Source: CAYQLY01 sp964418605
GTDB taxonomy: Bacteria > Bacteroidota > Bacteroidia > Cytophagales > Cyclobacteriaceae
Reading direction: 5' to 3'
DNA: 64,000 nt
NCBI GenBank assembly: GCA_964418605.1
Contig: CAYQLY010000006.1
Coordinates: 62,001-126,000 of the forward strand
Of this stretch, positions 1 through 9,125 are shown in pieces (position 1 is the stretch's first letter; each line of letters starts with the position of its first letter). The notes under the pieces are model-generated. The model was not told where the DNA came from and searched no databases. It saw nothing but the letters and a program-made list of their open reading frames with translations. The position numbers and the translations under genes are program-made.

Positions 1-1
1 A

Positions 2-625
2 TTAGTAAAAAACATAGAAGAAAAGCAAGCAACTGTTTTTTTAGCCTATAATAGAAGATTTTATAGTTCGGTTAAAAAAGCAAAAGAACTAATTCAAGAA
101 GATGGAGGAGTTACTTCTTTTCATTTTGAATTTACAGAATGGTCTCATACGATTAAAGATTTGCCTAAACACCCAACCGAACATCAAAACTGGTTTTTAG
201 GAAATTCTACTCATGTTATTGACATGGCTTTCTTTTTAGGGGGTACACCAACTGATATTTGTTGCTTTATAAGTGGATCTCTTCCTTGGCATTCGAAGTC
301 TTCTGTTTTTACTGGTGCTGGAAAAACAAATCAAAATGCTTTATTTTCTTATTGTGCAAATTGGGAATCACCTGGGAGATGGTCAGTAGAAATATTAACA
401 AAAAAACATCGATTTATTTTTAAGCCATTAGAAACATTACAAGTTCAAGAAATTGGTTCTATAGCAATTAATCCTATTTTATTAGACGATGAATTAGATA
501 AAAAATATAAACCAGGCGTATATTTGCAAACAAAATGTTTTTTAGAAGATCAGTTTAGTGAACTTTGTTCTATTGATCAACAGAAAAAAAATATAACTAT
601 ATATAAAAAAATGAGTAATTATTAA
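2..625 (+). CDS. Gfo/Idh/MocA-family oxidoreductase, 5' truncated by window edge
   Basis: The reading frame is open from base 2, so the gene begins outside the window; only about 207 C-terminal residues are present and the N-terminal Rossmann NAD-binding fold is missing. What remains looks like the C-terminal substrate domain of the Gfo/Idh/MocA family: an early AYNRRFYSS stretch and a later NSTHVIDMAFFLGG stretch, which carries the conserved histidine region. Family members oxidise or reduce nucleotide-sugar or inositol carbons with NAD(P). Its place at the head of a glycan locus suggests a role in making an unusual sugar, by inference. The next gene starts 6 bases after its stop. Confidence 0.8.
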   Translation, partial: LVKNIEEKQATVFLAYNRRFYSSVKKAKELIQEDGGVTSFHFEFTEWSHTIKDLPKHPTEHQNWFLGNSTHVIDMAFFLGGTPTDICCFISGSLPWHSKSSVFTGAGKTNQNALFSYCANWESPGRWSVEILTKKHRFIFKPLETLQVQEIGSIAINPILLDDELDKKYKPGVYLQTKCFLEDQFSELCSIDQQKKNITIYKKMSNY

Positions 626-631
626 TCATGT

Positions 632-1348
632 ATGGAAATACTCACGATCTTGGGTGATTCGTTGTCTTTACGAAGAGCTGAAAATGAAATTTTTGAAAAA
701 GACATTTATTCTTTTTTACTTCAAGAAAAAATAAAAAATACTATTTTCATCATAAATAAATCGCAAGCTAACAACACTTCTGAAATACAAAACTCTTTCG
801 AAAGTTTCATATGTAATATAAAAGGCGCTCAAAGTCGTTTTTTTGTTATTCAATTAGGCATAGTAGATTGTGCACCCCGGTTATTTAAAAAAAGGACTAA
901 ACAAATACTGGATCTTTTATCCGGTATTCCAATTATTAGAAACCTTTCTTCCTATTATATTAAATACAAATCGGCTAATCGATTAAAGATTACGAAAAGA
1001 AAACTAATTCGTGAGGTTTCTCCTAAGCAATTTGATTCTAATATTCGTTCAATTATTGAAAAAATAAAAAATAACAATCCCATAAAAAAAATATGGTTGA
1101 TAAACATTGCTTATCCAGGAGATTATTTACAAAATCGATCCTTTGGAATTATTGAAATTATTAATGAGTATAATGCTATCTTAGAAAAAATTCGAAAAGA
1201 CAACAAGACCTTAATAGATATTATAGATGTTTATAGCTTTACGAGCTCCAATCCATCTTTTATTCTTCCCGATGGACATCATATAACAGTAGATGTTCAT
1301 AAATTTATTGCTTCTGAAATTTATAAGCATTTTGTAGATATACTATGA
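632..1348 (+). CDS. SGNH/GDSL-like hydrolase
   Basis: A 238-residue protein without an evident signal peptide. The N-terminus has ILGDSLSLRR (block I of the SGNH fold, catalytic Ser in GDS). The C-terminus has LPDGHHIT, which supplies the Asp and His expected of block V. A central VIQLGIVDC fits the strand that usually bears the Gly block. In glycan loci such proteins remove or transfer O-acyl groups; the substrate here is unknown. The next gene overlaps its last 4 bases (ATGA), so the two are probably translationally coupled. Confidence 0.65.
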   Translation: MEILTILGDSLSLRRAENEIFEKDIYSFLLQEKIKNTIFIINKSQANNTSEIQNSFESFICNIKGAQSRFFVIQLGIVDCAPRLFKKRTKQILDLLSGIPIIRNLSSYYIKYKSANRLKITKRKLIREVSPKQFDSNIRSIIEKIKNNNPIKKIWLINIAYPGDYLQNRSFGIIEIINEYNAILEKIRKDNKTLIDIIDVYSFTSSNPSFILPDGHHITVDVHKFIASEIYKHFVDIL

Positions 1349-2595
1349 CTTATAAAGAAACCGTTTTACTTAATTTTAATCTTTTCGATAAATTTTTATC
1401 TAAATACCAATCATCTGATTGTTATAATATTTTTCTTTCAATTAGAACAGACTATTGCGTTTCCACATATTTTAAATATAAAAGAGTTTTTTTGTTAAAA
1501 AGGCTATTTAAGGATATCTTATACCTGTTTTCAATGCCTTTTCTTATATCTTATTTCCCTAAAAAAGAGTTAAAAATTATATTAGGCGTCTCAACAAAAC
1601 ATAACCATGCTCTTTCGGATTTATTAAGAATACCCTGCTTGTATCCAAAACTGAAAATTAAATTTTCCCCCAAGGCATTTAAATGGTTTTTTTTATATGT
1701 AAAAATTATAAAATACGGTTACTTGTTTTTAAAAGCAAAAGAATTTAAAAAAAATAATACATCATATTTTATACATGTCTTAATTAAGGCTGTTATTTAT
1801 TATTACAAAACCGATTTTAGTGGTATAGATACTTTAATTACAGAAGATGACACTGGTTGTAGTTCCGCCTCTATTGTTTTAAAAGCCAAATTATTGAATT
1901 TGAAAACAATAAAGATAGAAAAATTTCTTATTGATCCTATTAATCATAATAATGTAGCTTGTGAATATTATTTTTGCCCAAATAATTTTTATAAAAAAAT
2001 AAGAGAGGGGTCTCCATTAAATAATCGTTTAAACTATTTATCAGGAGGGTTTTTAAATTGGGATAAATTAGCAGAACACCAACATCAACCCTTATCTAAT
2101 CCTAAATTGATTACATTTTTTACACAACACAGTGATCATTTGAAGAGCAAGAATGAAGTTTTTTATATTGATGAAATTTTATCTGTTATCCCCTCAGGGT
2201 TTAAATTAGTTATTAAAATCCATCCTTTTGAAAAAATAGATAAATATGAAAAATATAAAATGAATCCAAGTTGCAAAATTATAATGTTTGGAGAAATTGA
2301 TAATTATGTATTAATTTCTCAGTCTACTTTTTGTTTTTCTATATTTTCCGTATTATCCTTTGAAGCTAAACACATCATGGATCATTCTTTTTTTATAAAC
2401 TATGAACCTGATCACCCGAATCATACTTTAGATTATAATGAGTTTAATCAATTTTTTGATTTAATTAAAAATAAAGAAGAATTAGCTCGGGTTTTAAATG
2501 GAATCATGAAGCCTACTACCAAAGAATTATTCATTCTTCATTTTAATCCGTATTTTCCCTTTACAAAAAATAAGTTTTTAGATTTTATAAAATAA
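1345..2595 (+). CDS. Putative GT-B-type surface glycan transferase
   Basis: A 416-residue protein with no confident family match. The C-terminal half has the features of capsule/CDP-glycerol-transferase-like GT-B proteins: an ITFFTQHSDH strand, then LVIKIHPFE (the lysine-His-Pro strand that contacts the donor nucleotide in that superfamily), then a late serine-containing SQSTFCFSIFS segment. The N-terminal half has hydrophobic stretches around residues 52-72. It overlaps the preceding gene by 4 bases and lies 4 bases before the flippase gene, so it belongs to the same operon. Glycosyl or phosphoglycerol transfer is inferred from fold-like motifs and context. Confidence 0.5.
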   Translation: MTYKETVLLNFNLFDKFLSKYQSSDCYNIFLSIRTDYCVSTYFKYKRVFLLKRLFKDILYLFSMPFLISYFPKKELKIILGVSTKHNHALSDLLRIPCLYPKLKIKFSPKAFKWFFLYVKIIKYGYLFLKAKEFKKNNTSYFIHVLIKAVIYYYKTDFSGIDTLITEDDTGCSSASIVLKAKLLNLKTIKIEKFLIDPINHNNVACEYYFCPNNFYKKIREGSPLNNRLNYLSGGFLNWDKLAEHQHQPLSNPKLITFFTQHSDHLKSKNEVFYIDEILSVIPSGFKLVIKIHPFEKIDKYEKYKMNPSCKIIMFGEIDNYVLISQSTFCFSIFSVLSFEAKHIMDHSFFINYEPDHPNHTLDYNEFNQFFDLIKNKEELARVLNGIMKPTTKELFILHFNPYFPFTKNKFLDFIK

Positions 2596-2599
2596 AAAA

Positions 2600-4027
2600 A
2601 TGTTGAAAATAGTAAAAGAAAAAAACTTTTTTGAGGTTTTGGGTCATTTTAAAAATTACCTTGGAGCAGAAATTGCAGCAAAGGCATTAGGCTTTATTTC
2701 TATTCCAATTATGACCCGTATTTTACTTCCTTCGGATTATGGAATTATTAGTGTTTTTTCTTCGTATACTTCTATATTTTCCATTTTATTAACATTAAAC
2801 CTTCATGTTGCAGTTGGTAGGTATGCCTATGAAGGTACATCCGACTTTAATCAATTCTTTAGTACCATAGTTGTGTTTTTAGCAGGTGTTCTCTTAATAA
2901 GTTTCTCAGCCATTCTTTTTTTTCAACATAAAATAGCTTGTTTTTTAGATATTCCTCAGCCATTGATTGTGTATTTCATACCTATAACACTTTATTCTGT
3001 TATCGCTTCCTTATTTACCATGGTTTATCAACCTTTAAAAAAGAGCAAATCAATTTCCATTACTACTATTCTAAATGCTTATTTGGGTTTTGCATTGTCT
3101 GTATTTTTTGTGTACTTTCTTAAAAAAGGATATATCGGTGTAATATGGGGTTCAGTGATTATAAGCGCGTTCGTTTCAATTTATTGGTTAATAAAGATAA
3201 GGCCTTATTTTAAGTTCTCTTTTAAGATTAGTGCATTGCGTTATACATTAGGTTATTCTATTCCACTTATTCCATATGCTTTAAGTAGTATTATATTATC
3301 TCAGTTTGATCGCATTATGATTAATAGCTATAAAGGTTCGACTGATGCAGGTCTTTATAGTTTTGCGTATAATATTGGTATGCTTTTAGCTGTATTTCAT
3401 AGCGCATTAAATACAGCATGGATACCCTATTATTATCAATATATGAGAGAAAAAAATTACGAGCAACATGATAGCTCTGTAATCAAAATTCTTAAAATGG
3501 TAATTATAGCAGGAGCATTTTTAATTTTTTTTGGAAAAGAGATAGCTATGTTTTTAGCAAAATCTGATTTTTATGATGCACTGGATGCTATACCACCAGT
3601 AGTTATCGGATATATATTTTATTCTATTTATAATATGTATTCTAGAAACCTAGAATTTGCTAAGAAAACAATTTATTCATCCGCTATTGTATTAATTGCG
3701 GGTATTTTAAACATTTTTTTAAATGCTATTTTTATACCTCGTTATGGTATAATAGCTGCTGCTTATAGCACAACTATATCTTATTTCCTGATGGCTGTTT
3801 TAGCTTGGATTGTGAGTAAATTTCTATTTAATATTCACTCTGTTCCTTTAAAAAATATATTTAAAGACTATCTACTTCTTTTAATTGCCATTCTTATTTT
3901 CTATCTATTAGAGAAAACCGCTATTTTATTTGTTTATTTTCTTGTTGTCAAAATTTTTCTTTGGGGTATTCTTTGTGTGTTTTTATTGAAACCATACCTT
4001 CGTTTATTGTTTCTAAAATCCGATTAG
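2600..4027 (+). CDS. Polysaccharide flippase (Wzx/MOP-type)
   Basis: A 475-residue protein that is hydrophobic almost throughout, with about 12-14 likely membrane segments. The N-terminal region (roughly residues 17-45) has KNYLGAEIAAKALGFIS followed by PIMTRILLPSDYG, the signature opening of polysaccharide biosynthesis exporters in the MOP superfamily. Such proteins flip undecaprenyl-linked oligosaccharide units across the inner membrane. Length is normal. It is followed by 145 bases without a convincing gene before the next glycosyltransferase. No dedicated chain-length regulator (Wzz) is visible in this part of the locus. Confidence 0.87.
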   Translation: MLKIVKEKNFFEVLGHFKNYLGAEIAAKALGFISIPIMTRILLPSDYGIISVFSSYTSIFSILLTLNLHVAVGRYAYEGTSDFNQFFSTIVVFLAGVLLISFSAILFFQHKIACFLDIPQPLIVYFIPITLYSVIASLFTMVYQPLKKSKSISITTILNAYLGFALSVFFVYFLKKGYIGVIWGSVIISAFVSIYWLIKIRPYFKFSFKISALRYTLGYSIPLIPYALSSIILSQFDRIMINSYKGSTDAGLYSFAYNIGMLLAVFHSALNTAWIPYYYQYMREKNYEQHDSSVIKILKMVIIAGAFLIFFGKEIAMFLAKSDFYDALDAIPPVVIGYIFYSIYNMYSRNLEFAKKTIYSSAIVLIAGILNIFLNAIFIPRYGIIAAAYSTTISYFLMAVLAWIVSKFLFNIHSVPLKNIFKDYLLLLIAILIFYLLEKTAILFVYFLVVKIFLWGILCVFLLKPYLRLLFLKSD

Positions 4028-4172
4028 TTTTTTCGAAAAAACCAGAGATAAAAACGCGTCTATTTAGTTATGGTTGTTTTTATGCATTTCAAACAAGCAA
4101 TATGTTTTTGGAACATATTCTAAAAATAGACGTAAAAGCAAGTAATAGAAAGCGTAAAAACAATTAAGAGAT

Positions 4173-5369
4173 ATGAGCAAGTATTTGAGTTACATTGTTA
4201 TTTTGGTTGATTTCTTTCTCGCCTGCCTTGTTTTGCCATTTTTAGTGTTTATTGAACTTTTACAACCAAATAGGAATAAAAAAAATAACATCTTTTTTAT
4301 TGGATTAGAACATGTTATTAATAAAATAGCCGAACGAGCTATAGAATTTGAGAAAAAAGGATTTCGAATGTTGTTTTTTTCTTTAGAATTAACCGGACAT
4401 CGTTGTTCAGAAGATTTTTATAAACCTGAAGTTGTCAGTTATTCAAAAAGCATTTTAAAAGACACGCTCCTCTTTTTTAAAATGCTAAGAAAAGAAAAGC
4501 CATCTTATGTCGAAGTGTATTTAGAGGGAAACGTATTGAGACAGTTAATAGCCGTTTTTTTATTAAGGGCTTCTAAAACTTTAATCATTACGATTGAAAG
4601 GGGCTCATTATCTGGTTTTGTTTATCACACCTATAAAACATCTCTTTTATTAAAGATAATTTTATTAAGTATTTTTAAAGCAAGCCATTATGTTTTCTAT
4701 AAGGAAACGTATATGTTGGATTGGTTTAGAAAAAATCATATATCTGAGTTAAAACTTGTTCTTGATCATAATCAAGTGCCTGTTAAAGATGAACCTGTTT
4801 ATACAAGAAAAACTAAAAATGTATTGTTTTTAAACGGTTTTTGGAAATATAGAAGAATAGAGCTTCTTATAGAAGCTATACCCATAGTATTGAAAAAAGT
4901 AAAAGATATACAGTTTACACTTGTTGGTGCACGTAATCCAGAAGAAAGAAAAAGAGTTGAAGACCTTGTTTTAAAAGCGCATGCTGAAGGTGTTACAAAA
5001 ATTTATGATTGGACAGACCATACAGATGTTTTTTATAATACAGCATCATTATTTGTTTTACCTGCTGATATTGTTTTTTGCAATTATAGTTTATTAGAAG
5101 CCATGGAAAGAGGTGTGCCTGCCATTATTTCTAATGTAAGAGATGCTGATAAAATAATCTCTGATGGCGTGGATGGGTTTTTATGTTCCCAGGATCCTCA
5201 AGATATAGCTGATCATATTATTCAAGTGTTGTTAAACGAACAGGTACAAATAAAAATGGGTATAATGGCTAGAAAAAAAATTATAGATAATTTTGATGAT
5301 AAGAAAAGAATAAATCCAATCCTAAGTTTAATAACAAATTATGAAAACAAAATCCATCAAGCCGCTTAA
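4173..5369 (+). CDS. Glycosyltransferase family 4-like protein with N-terminal membrane anchor
   Basis: A 398-residue protein. Residues 7-30 form a hydrophobic anchor. The C-terminal half is a GT4 (group 1) domain: VLFLNGFWKYRRIELLIEA begins the first strand-helix unit, FTLVGARNPEER follows, and NYSLLEAMERGVPAI is the donor-binding region that normally carries the EX7E motif, here with Asn-Tyr in place of the first Glu neighbourhood. It probably adds one sugar to the lipid-linked repeat unit at the inner membrane. The 181 bases after its stop hold no gene I can support. Confidence 0.72.
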   Translation: MSKYLSYIVILVDFFLACLVLPFLVFIELLQPNRNKKNNIFFIGLEHVINKIAERAIEFEKKGFRMLFFSLELTGHRCSEDFYKPEVVSYSKSILKDTLLFFKMLRKEKPSYVEVYLEGNVLRQLIAVFLLRASKTLIITIERGSLSGFVYHTYKTSLLLKIILLSIFKASHYVFYKETYMLDWFRKNHISELKLVLDHNQVPVKDEPVYTRKTKNVLFLNGFWKYRRIELLIEAIPIVLKKVKDIQFTLVGARNPEERKRVEDLVLKAHAEGVTKIYDWTDHTDVFYNTASLFVLPADIVFCNYSLLEAMERGVPAIISNVRDADKIISDGVDGFLCSQDPQDIADHIIQVLLNEQVQIKMGIMARKKIIDNFDDKKRINPILSLITNYENKIHQAA

Positions 5370-5550
5370 TAACTAAGCATTAACAATAAAGAGTCTTTTG
5401 TAAAACTCAAATCTAAAAAATAATATTTTTTCTTGTCATATCGAGTCGCTATTTTTAGGTGTCTTTTCTACAATAAAGATAGAGTTCTTTTTTAAGGACA
5501 ATGAACTTTATTTTGGCATAGGCCTATAACTTATCTTAAATTTCTAAAAA

Positions 5551-7065
5551 ATGAGTGCTATTTCATACGCCACATTAGGTAAATTGCTTTATGACTTTGA
5601 AAATGAAAATCTTAAACTATGTAAAGAAAATAAAGTGGCATCATGGAATAGCTGGTCTATTATTAAATGCCCTATTTTTTTTACCATTTATAATACAATG
5701 TATAAAAAAATAGAGGTTAATCATAAACGACAGCGATCGATAAAGAAACGAATATATGTTTTTTTTTCTTTTTTATACTGTATTCCTCGTATGTGGAATA
5801 AAAAAAATGCCCTTGTTTTATTCACACATTCTTTTTATAAACAAGATAAACTTTCTAATGGTTTATTTTATAATACCTTTATGGATGGGTTTTTAGAAAC
5901 CGCTGCACCTATTCTTTACATAGAAAAATCAGATAATGGTAATTTTAAATTACCTAGTCTACGAAAGTATGATGTTCCCTCCGATGGCTTATATGGTATA
6001 ATTTTTCTATTAAAAATAAGTCTAAAGATTTTTTGTTTTCAAAAAAAAAATTCAAAAAAAATCTCCTTTTATTTAAATACATTTTTTAAACAGAGAAACA
6101 TAGATTATACTTTAAATCCATCTCTTATTCAATCTATTTTCATTAATTTTTATAGTGAGTATTTTATATATAAGCTTTTTTTTTATTTTATTAAACCACG
6201 TATTGTTGTATTTCATGATGAGATAGGGAGTGGTAAAATGGCTGCCGCTAAAATTTTAAATATTCCTACAATAGAGCTACAACATGGAATTCTAGATTTA
6301 TATAACCCCTATTATTCTTTTTCAAATCAATTAAAATCAATTAAAAAAAACATGGTCATTCCTACAACCATTGGTGTGTTTGGTGATTATCATAAAAAAC
6401 TAGTAAATCAAACAGGTTTTTGGGAAGATAAAGAGTTGTTTTCACTAGGTAATAAAAGAATGGATGTTTATAGAAAAAACAAGATAACTAGAAGTCTACT
6501 TACCTATTCAACAAATACGTATAATGTAGTTTTTATTAGCCAGTGGAATGTTTTTAAAGAATTGCGTGATTTGATTTCTTATTTTTTATCCAAAAAATTA
6601 GATGTTGGTTTTGAACTATGGATAAAAATACATCCAAGAGATTCGCAAGAACAGGTGAAATGGTATGAAAAAATTAAAAATGAAAATACTGGGTTGTCTA
6701 TAAAAATATTTAAAGAAGATAAGAACATATATGATATACTCATGCAATCCCATTTGGTTATAGGTTATAATTCTGCTTTATTGTTAGAGTCTGTAGCTTT
6801 AGGCGTGCCTACCCTAACAGTTGCTACAAAAGATCAACCTCAGGGTATTCACTCCTTGTTGGGGGATGATATATTGGCTTCTTGTATTAAAACAATATAC
6901 AACAATGAAGATATTGATATATTTATCGATAAATTAAATAAAGATCAATTGTTTTATGATAATTGGAAAAAGCAAACAATCAAATTAGAGGACTACTTAT
7001 ATGCTCAAGATCATATTGAAAAATGTAAATTATTAATAGATCAATATTTTAATAAAACTAAATGA
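5551..7065 (+). CDS. Putative capsule-type glycosyltransferase, extremely AT-rich
   Basis: A 504-residue protein. The centre has VVFHDEIGSGKMAAAKILNI and then IELQHGILDLYNPYY; the ELQHG segment is typical of GT-B proteins related to capsule and sialyl/phosphoglycerol transferases. A later ELWIKIHPRDSQEQ strand and a LVIGYNSALLLESVALGVPT segment fit the nucleotide-binding C-terminal domain. The base composition is extreme: bases 6001-6060 contain 7 G or C of 60. It contains runs of ten and eight adenines that could slip. Its last 4 bases overlap the next gene. The exact linkage formed cannot be read from sequence. Confidence 0.55.
   Translation: MSAISYATLGKLLYDFENENLKLCKENKVASWNSWSIIKCPIFFTIYNTMYKKIEVNHKRQRSIKKRIYVFFSFLYCIPRMWNKKNALVLFTHSFYKQDKLSNGLFYNTFMDGFLETAAPILYIEKSDNGNFKLPSLRKYDVPSDGLYGIIFLLKISLKIFCFQKKNSKKISFYLNTFFKQRNIDYTLNPSLIQSIFINFYSEYFIYKLFFYFIKPRIVVFHDEIGSGKMAAAKILNIPTIELQHGILDLYNPYYSFSNQLKSIKKNMVIPTTIGVFGDYHKKLVNQTGFWEDKELFSLGNKRMDVYRKNKITRSLLTYSTNTYNVVFISQWNVFKELRDLISYFLSKKLDVGFELWIKIHPRDSQEQVKWYEKIKNENTGLSIKIFKEDKNIYDILMQSHLVIGYNSALLLESVALGVPTLTVATKDQPQGIHSLLGDDILASCIKTIYNNEDIDIFIDKLNKDQLFYDNWKKQTIKLEDYLYAQDHIEKCKLLIDQYFNKTK
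6041..6061. repeat. Two poly-A tracts (A10 and A8) inside a glycosyltransferase gene
   Basis: Bases 6041-6050 are ten consecutive A, and 6054-6061 are eight A, separated by TTC. They encode lysine-rich residues in frame. Mononucleotide runs of this length inside surface-glycan genes are known sites of slipped-strand phase variation or transcriptional slippage in other bacteria. Whether this happens here is not shown. Confidence 0.6.
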
Positions 7066-8150
7066 AGGTATTACATATTATTAATAATTTAGAGATTGGT
7101 GGAGCAGAGCTTTTGCTTATTCAAAGTATACAAGAGTTGCTTGATACAACACCATCTATTCAACACCATGTCATGGCTCTATATTCTGGCGGGCCATTGG
7201 AAAAAGATTTTTATGCTCTTTCAGGGTGTTCTATTTTAGGATTTAAGAAAAATGTAGTTGGCTTATATAAGATTTTTCAGCTTCGAAAGTTTATAGTTAA
7301 AAATAAGTTTGATATTGTGCATACACATTTGTTTGATTCGATGATAGTTGCTCGGCTAGCAGTGCCTAAATCTGTAAGATTGTTTTCTACTTATCATTCT
7401 GCTCTTTACGACAAATCGAATATGTTTTATTCTAAAAAATATTTATTTATTGATCGACTAACATTTAAAAAAAGACATATATTGCTTTTTGTTTCAAATA
7501 CAGTAAAGGAAAACATAGTTAAGGCACTACGCATCGGATATAAAAGAAAATACGTATTAGAAAATTTTTGTGATAAACGATTTTACAAAATATATCAATT
7601 TAGAAATACAGAAGCTTTAAAGCTTATAGCTGTAGGCAACTTAAAAATAGAAAAAAATTATGAATTAGCTGTTGAAGCTCTTGGGTTAATTAATAATCCG
7701 GCTATTTTACTTGATATTTACGGAGAGGGATATAATCGAGAAAAGCTACAACAACTTATTGTTAAATATAATTTACAAAATAATATTTTTCTTAAAGGAA
7801 ATAAAAAAATCACATCTGAGATTCACTTTCAGTACGATGCTTTTTTAATGACGTCTTATGCTGAAGGAATGCCAGTAGCATTACTAGAGGCGCTTACATC
7901 TGGGTTGCCTGCGATCCTAAATAACATACCTGAATTACATGAAAGTGCCGAAACTGCAGCTATTTATTTTGATAGAAATTCTTCCGCAGGTTTAGTTAAG
8001 GTATTAGAAAAAGTAATTAAAGAAAAAAATATTCTTAAGCACCTTTCAGAAGAAGCTATCTGGATTTCAAAAAAGTATAGTATTACAAATCATGTACAGA
8101 GGCTTAAAGAATTGTATCATAATTATAGCAATGTATTAAAAAAAATATGA
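7062..8150 (+). CDS. Glycosyltransferase family 4 protein
   Basis: A 362-residue GT-B enzyme. The N-terminus KVLHIINNLEIGGAELLL is the classic GT4 opening, with the GGAE glycine loop at residues 13-16. The acceptor-side domain includes DIVHTHLFDS. The C-terminal donor domain has LIAVGNLKIEKNYELAVEA and SYAEGMPVALLEALTSGLP, which carries the EX7E pair of glutamates. A sugar-transfer step in repeat-unit assembly at the cytoplasmic membrane face is the expected role. It overlaps both neighbours by 4 bases, so translation is likely coupled. Confidence 0.85.
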   Translation: MKVLHIINNLEIGGAELLLIQSIQELLDTTPSIQHHVMALYSGGPLEKDFYALSGCSILGFKKNVVGLYKIFQLRKFIVKNKFDIVHTHLFDSMIVARLAVPKSVRLFSTYHSALYDKSNMFYSKKYLFIDRLTFKKRHILLFVSNTVKENIVKALRIGYKRKYVLENFCDKRFYKIYQFRNTEALKLIAVGNLKIEKNYELAVEALGLINNPAILLDIYGEGYNREKLQQLIVKYNLQNNIFLKGNKKITSEIHFQYDAFLMTSYAEGMPVALLEALTSGLPAILNNIPELHESAETAAIYFDRNSSAGLVKVLEKVIKEKNILKHLSEEAIWISKKYSITNHVQRLKELYHNYSNVLKKI

Positions 8151-9109
8151 AAATAAAACTTATTAATCCAATTAATAACTATCTATTACAACTTGAAAAC
8201 GATAAGTTAGTAGATGAAAAAGGCAATATTTTTTTTAAAAGCAAAGGAGTTTATCGATTTGTAGACGATAAAAATTATACGCAGAGTTTTGGTTTTCAGT
8301 GGAATAACTTTCCTAAAACTCAGATTGATAAGGAGACGCATTCCTCTTCTCAAAGCAAGCATCGGTTTTTTAAAGTTACGGAATGGAGTAATCTCTCCAA
8401 TGAAAATATATTAGAGGTGGGTTGTGGAGCAGGGCGATTTTCTCAAATCATACTTGATTATACAAATGCTACTTTGTATAGTATTGATTACTCAAATTCG
8501 ATAGATGTTAATTATTTAAATAATGGTCATCATGATAGACTATATTTATTCCAAGCCAGTATTTATGAGATGCCTTTTGCAAATGATTCTTTTGATAAAG
8601 TTTTTTGCTTTGGTGTTTTACAACATACGCCTAATTTTAAAAAATCGGTAACCTGTTTAATTGATAAGGTTAAGCCGGGTGGTGAACTTATTGTTGATTT
8701 TTATCCTATAAAAGGGTGGTATACTAAAATACATGCTAAATATATTTTTCGCCCTATTACTAAACGATTGAAACATCAAACACTTCTGAAATGGATTAAA
8801 TCTAATATTAATTGGATGATCGTCTTATATAATTTCTTTTATAAAATAAAGCTAGGTCGGATTCTTACCCGCTTTATCCCTATTTGTGATATTAAAAATA
8901 CATTGCCGGAAAATTTAACAAAACAAGAATTAAGAGAGTGGGCTATATTAGATACGTTTGATATGTTTTCTCCACAATATGACCAGCCTCAAAAAATAAG
9001 TACTGTCAAAAAATGGTTTGAAGAATTAGGCATGAATGTGACTTTTTCTGACTATATTGAATATAGTTCCCAGCATAAAGTAGCAGTAGTTAAAGGAATA
9101 AAAAAATAA
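8147..9109 (+). CDS. Class I SAM-dependent methyltransferase
   Basis: A 320-residue protein. Motif I of class I methyltransferases is seen as ILEVGCGAGRFS near residue 92, followed by an acidic SIDYSN strand end and by KVFCFGVLQHTPNFKKSV (motif IV region). The C-terminal third, about 130 residues, is less typical and includes basic and aromatic-rich stretches. The short N-terminal segment with NDKLVDEKGNIFF resembles the leader seen in glycan-locus methyltransferases. The target is probably a sugar or lipid-linked glycan, inferred only from location. It overlaps the upstream glycosyltransferase gene by 4 bases. Confidence 0.82.
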   Translation: MKIKLINPINNYLLQLENDKLVDEKGNIFFKSKGVYRFVDDKNYTQSFGFQWNNFPKTQIDKETHSSSQSKHRFFKVTEWSNLSNENILEVGCGAGRFSQIILDYTNATLYSIDYSNSIDVNYLNNGHHDRLYLFQASIYEMPFANDSFDKVFCFGVLQHTPNFKKSVTCLIDKVKPGGELIVDFYPIKGWYTKIHAKYIFRPITKRLKHQTLLKWIKSNINWMIVLYNFFYKIKLGRILTRFIPICDIKNTLPENLTKQELREWAILDTFDMFSPQYDQPQKISTVKKWFEELGMNVTFSDYIEYSSQHKVAVVKGIKK

Positions 9110-9125
9110 GACTAACTTTTGTTTC

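Noticed and set aside
4057..4132. Imperfect inverted repeat (CGTCTATTTAG and CTAAAAATAGACG)
   Set aside because: The arms are 54 bases apart, differ by two extra bases and are AT-rich; no T run follows, so neither a terminator nor a mobile-element end is supported.
3961..4167. Open frame overlapping the flippase 3' end and the following gap
   Set aside because: It begins with a non-ATG codon inside the flippase gene, shows no recognisable motif and is mostly a frame shadow; the gap of 145 bases is more simply non-coding.
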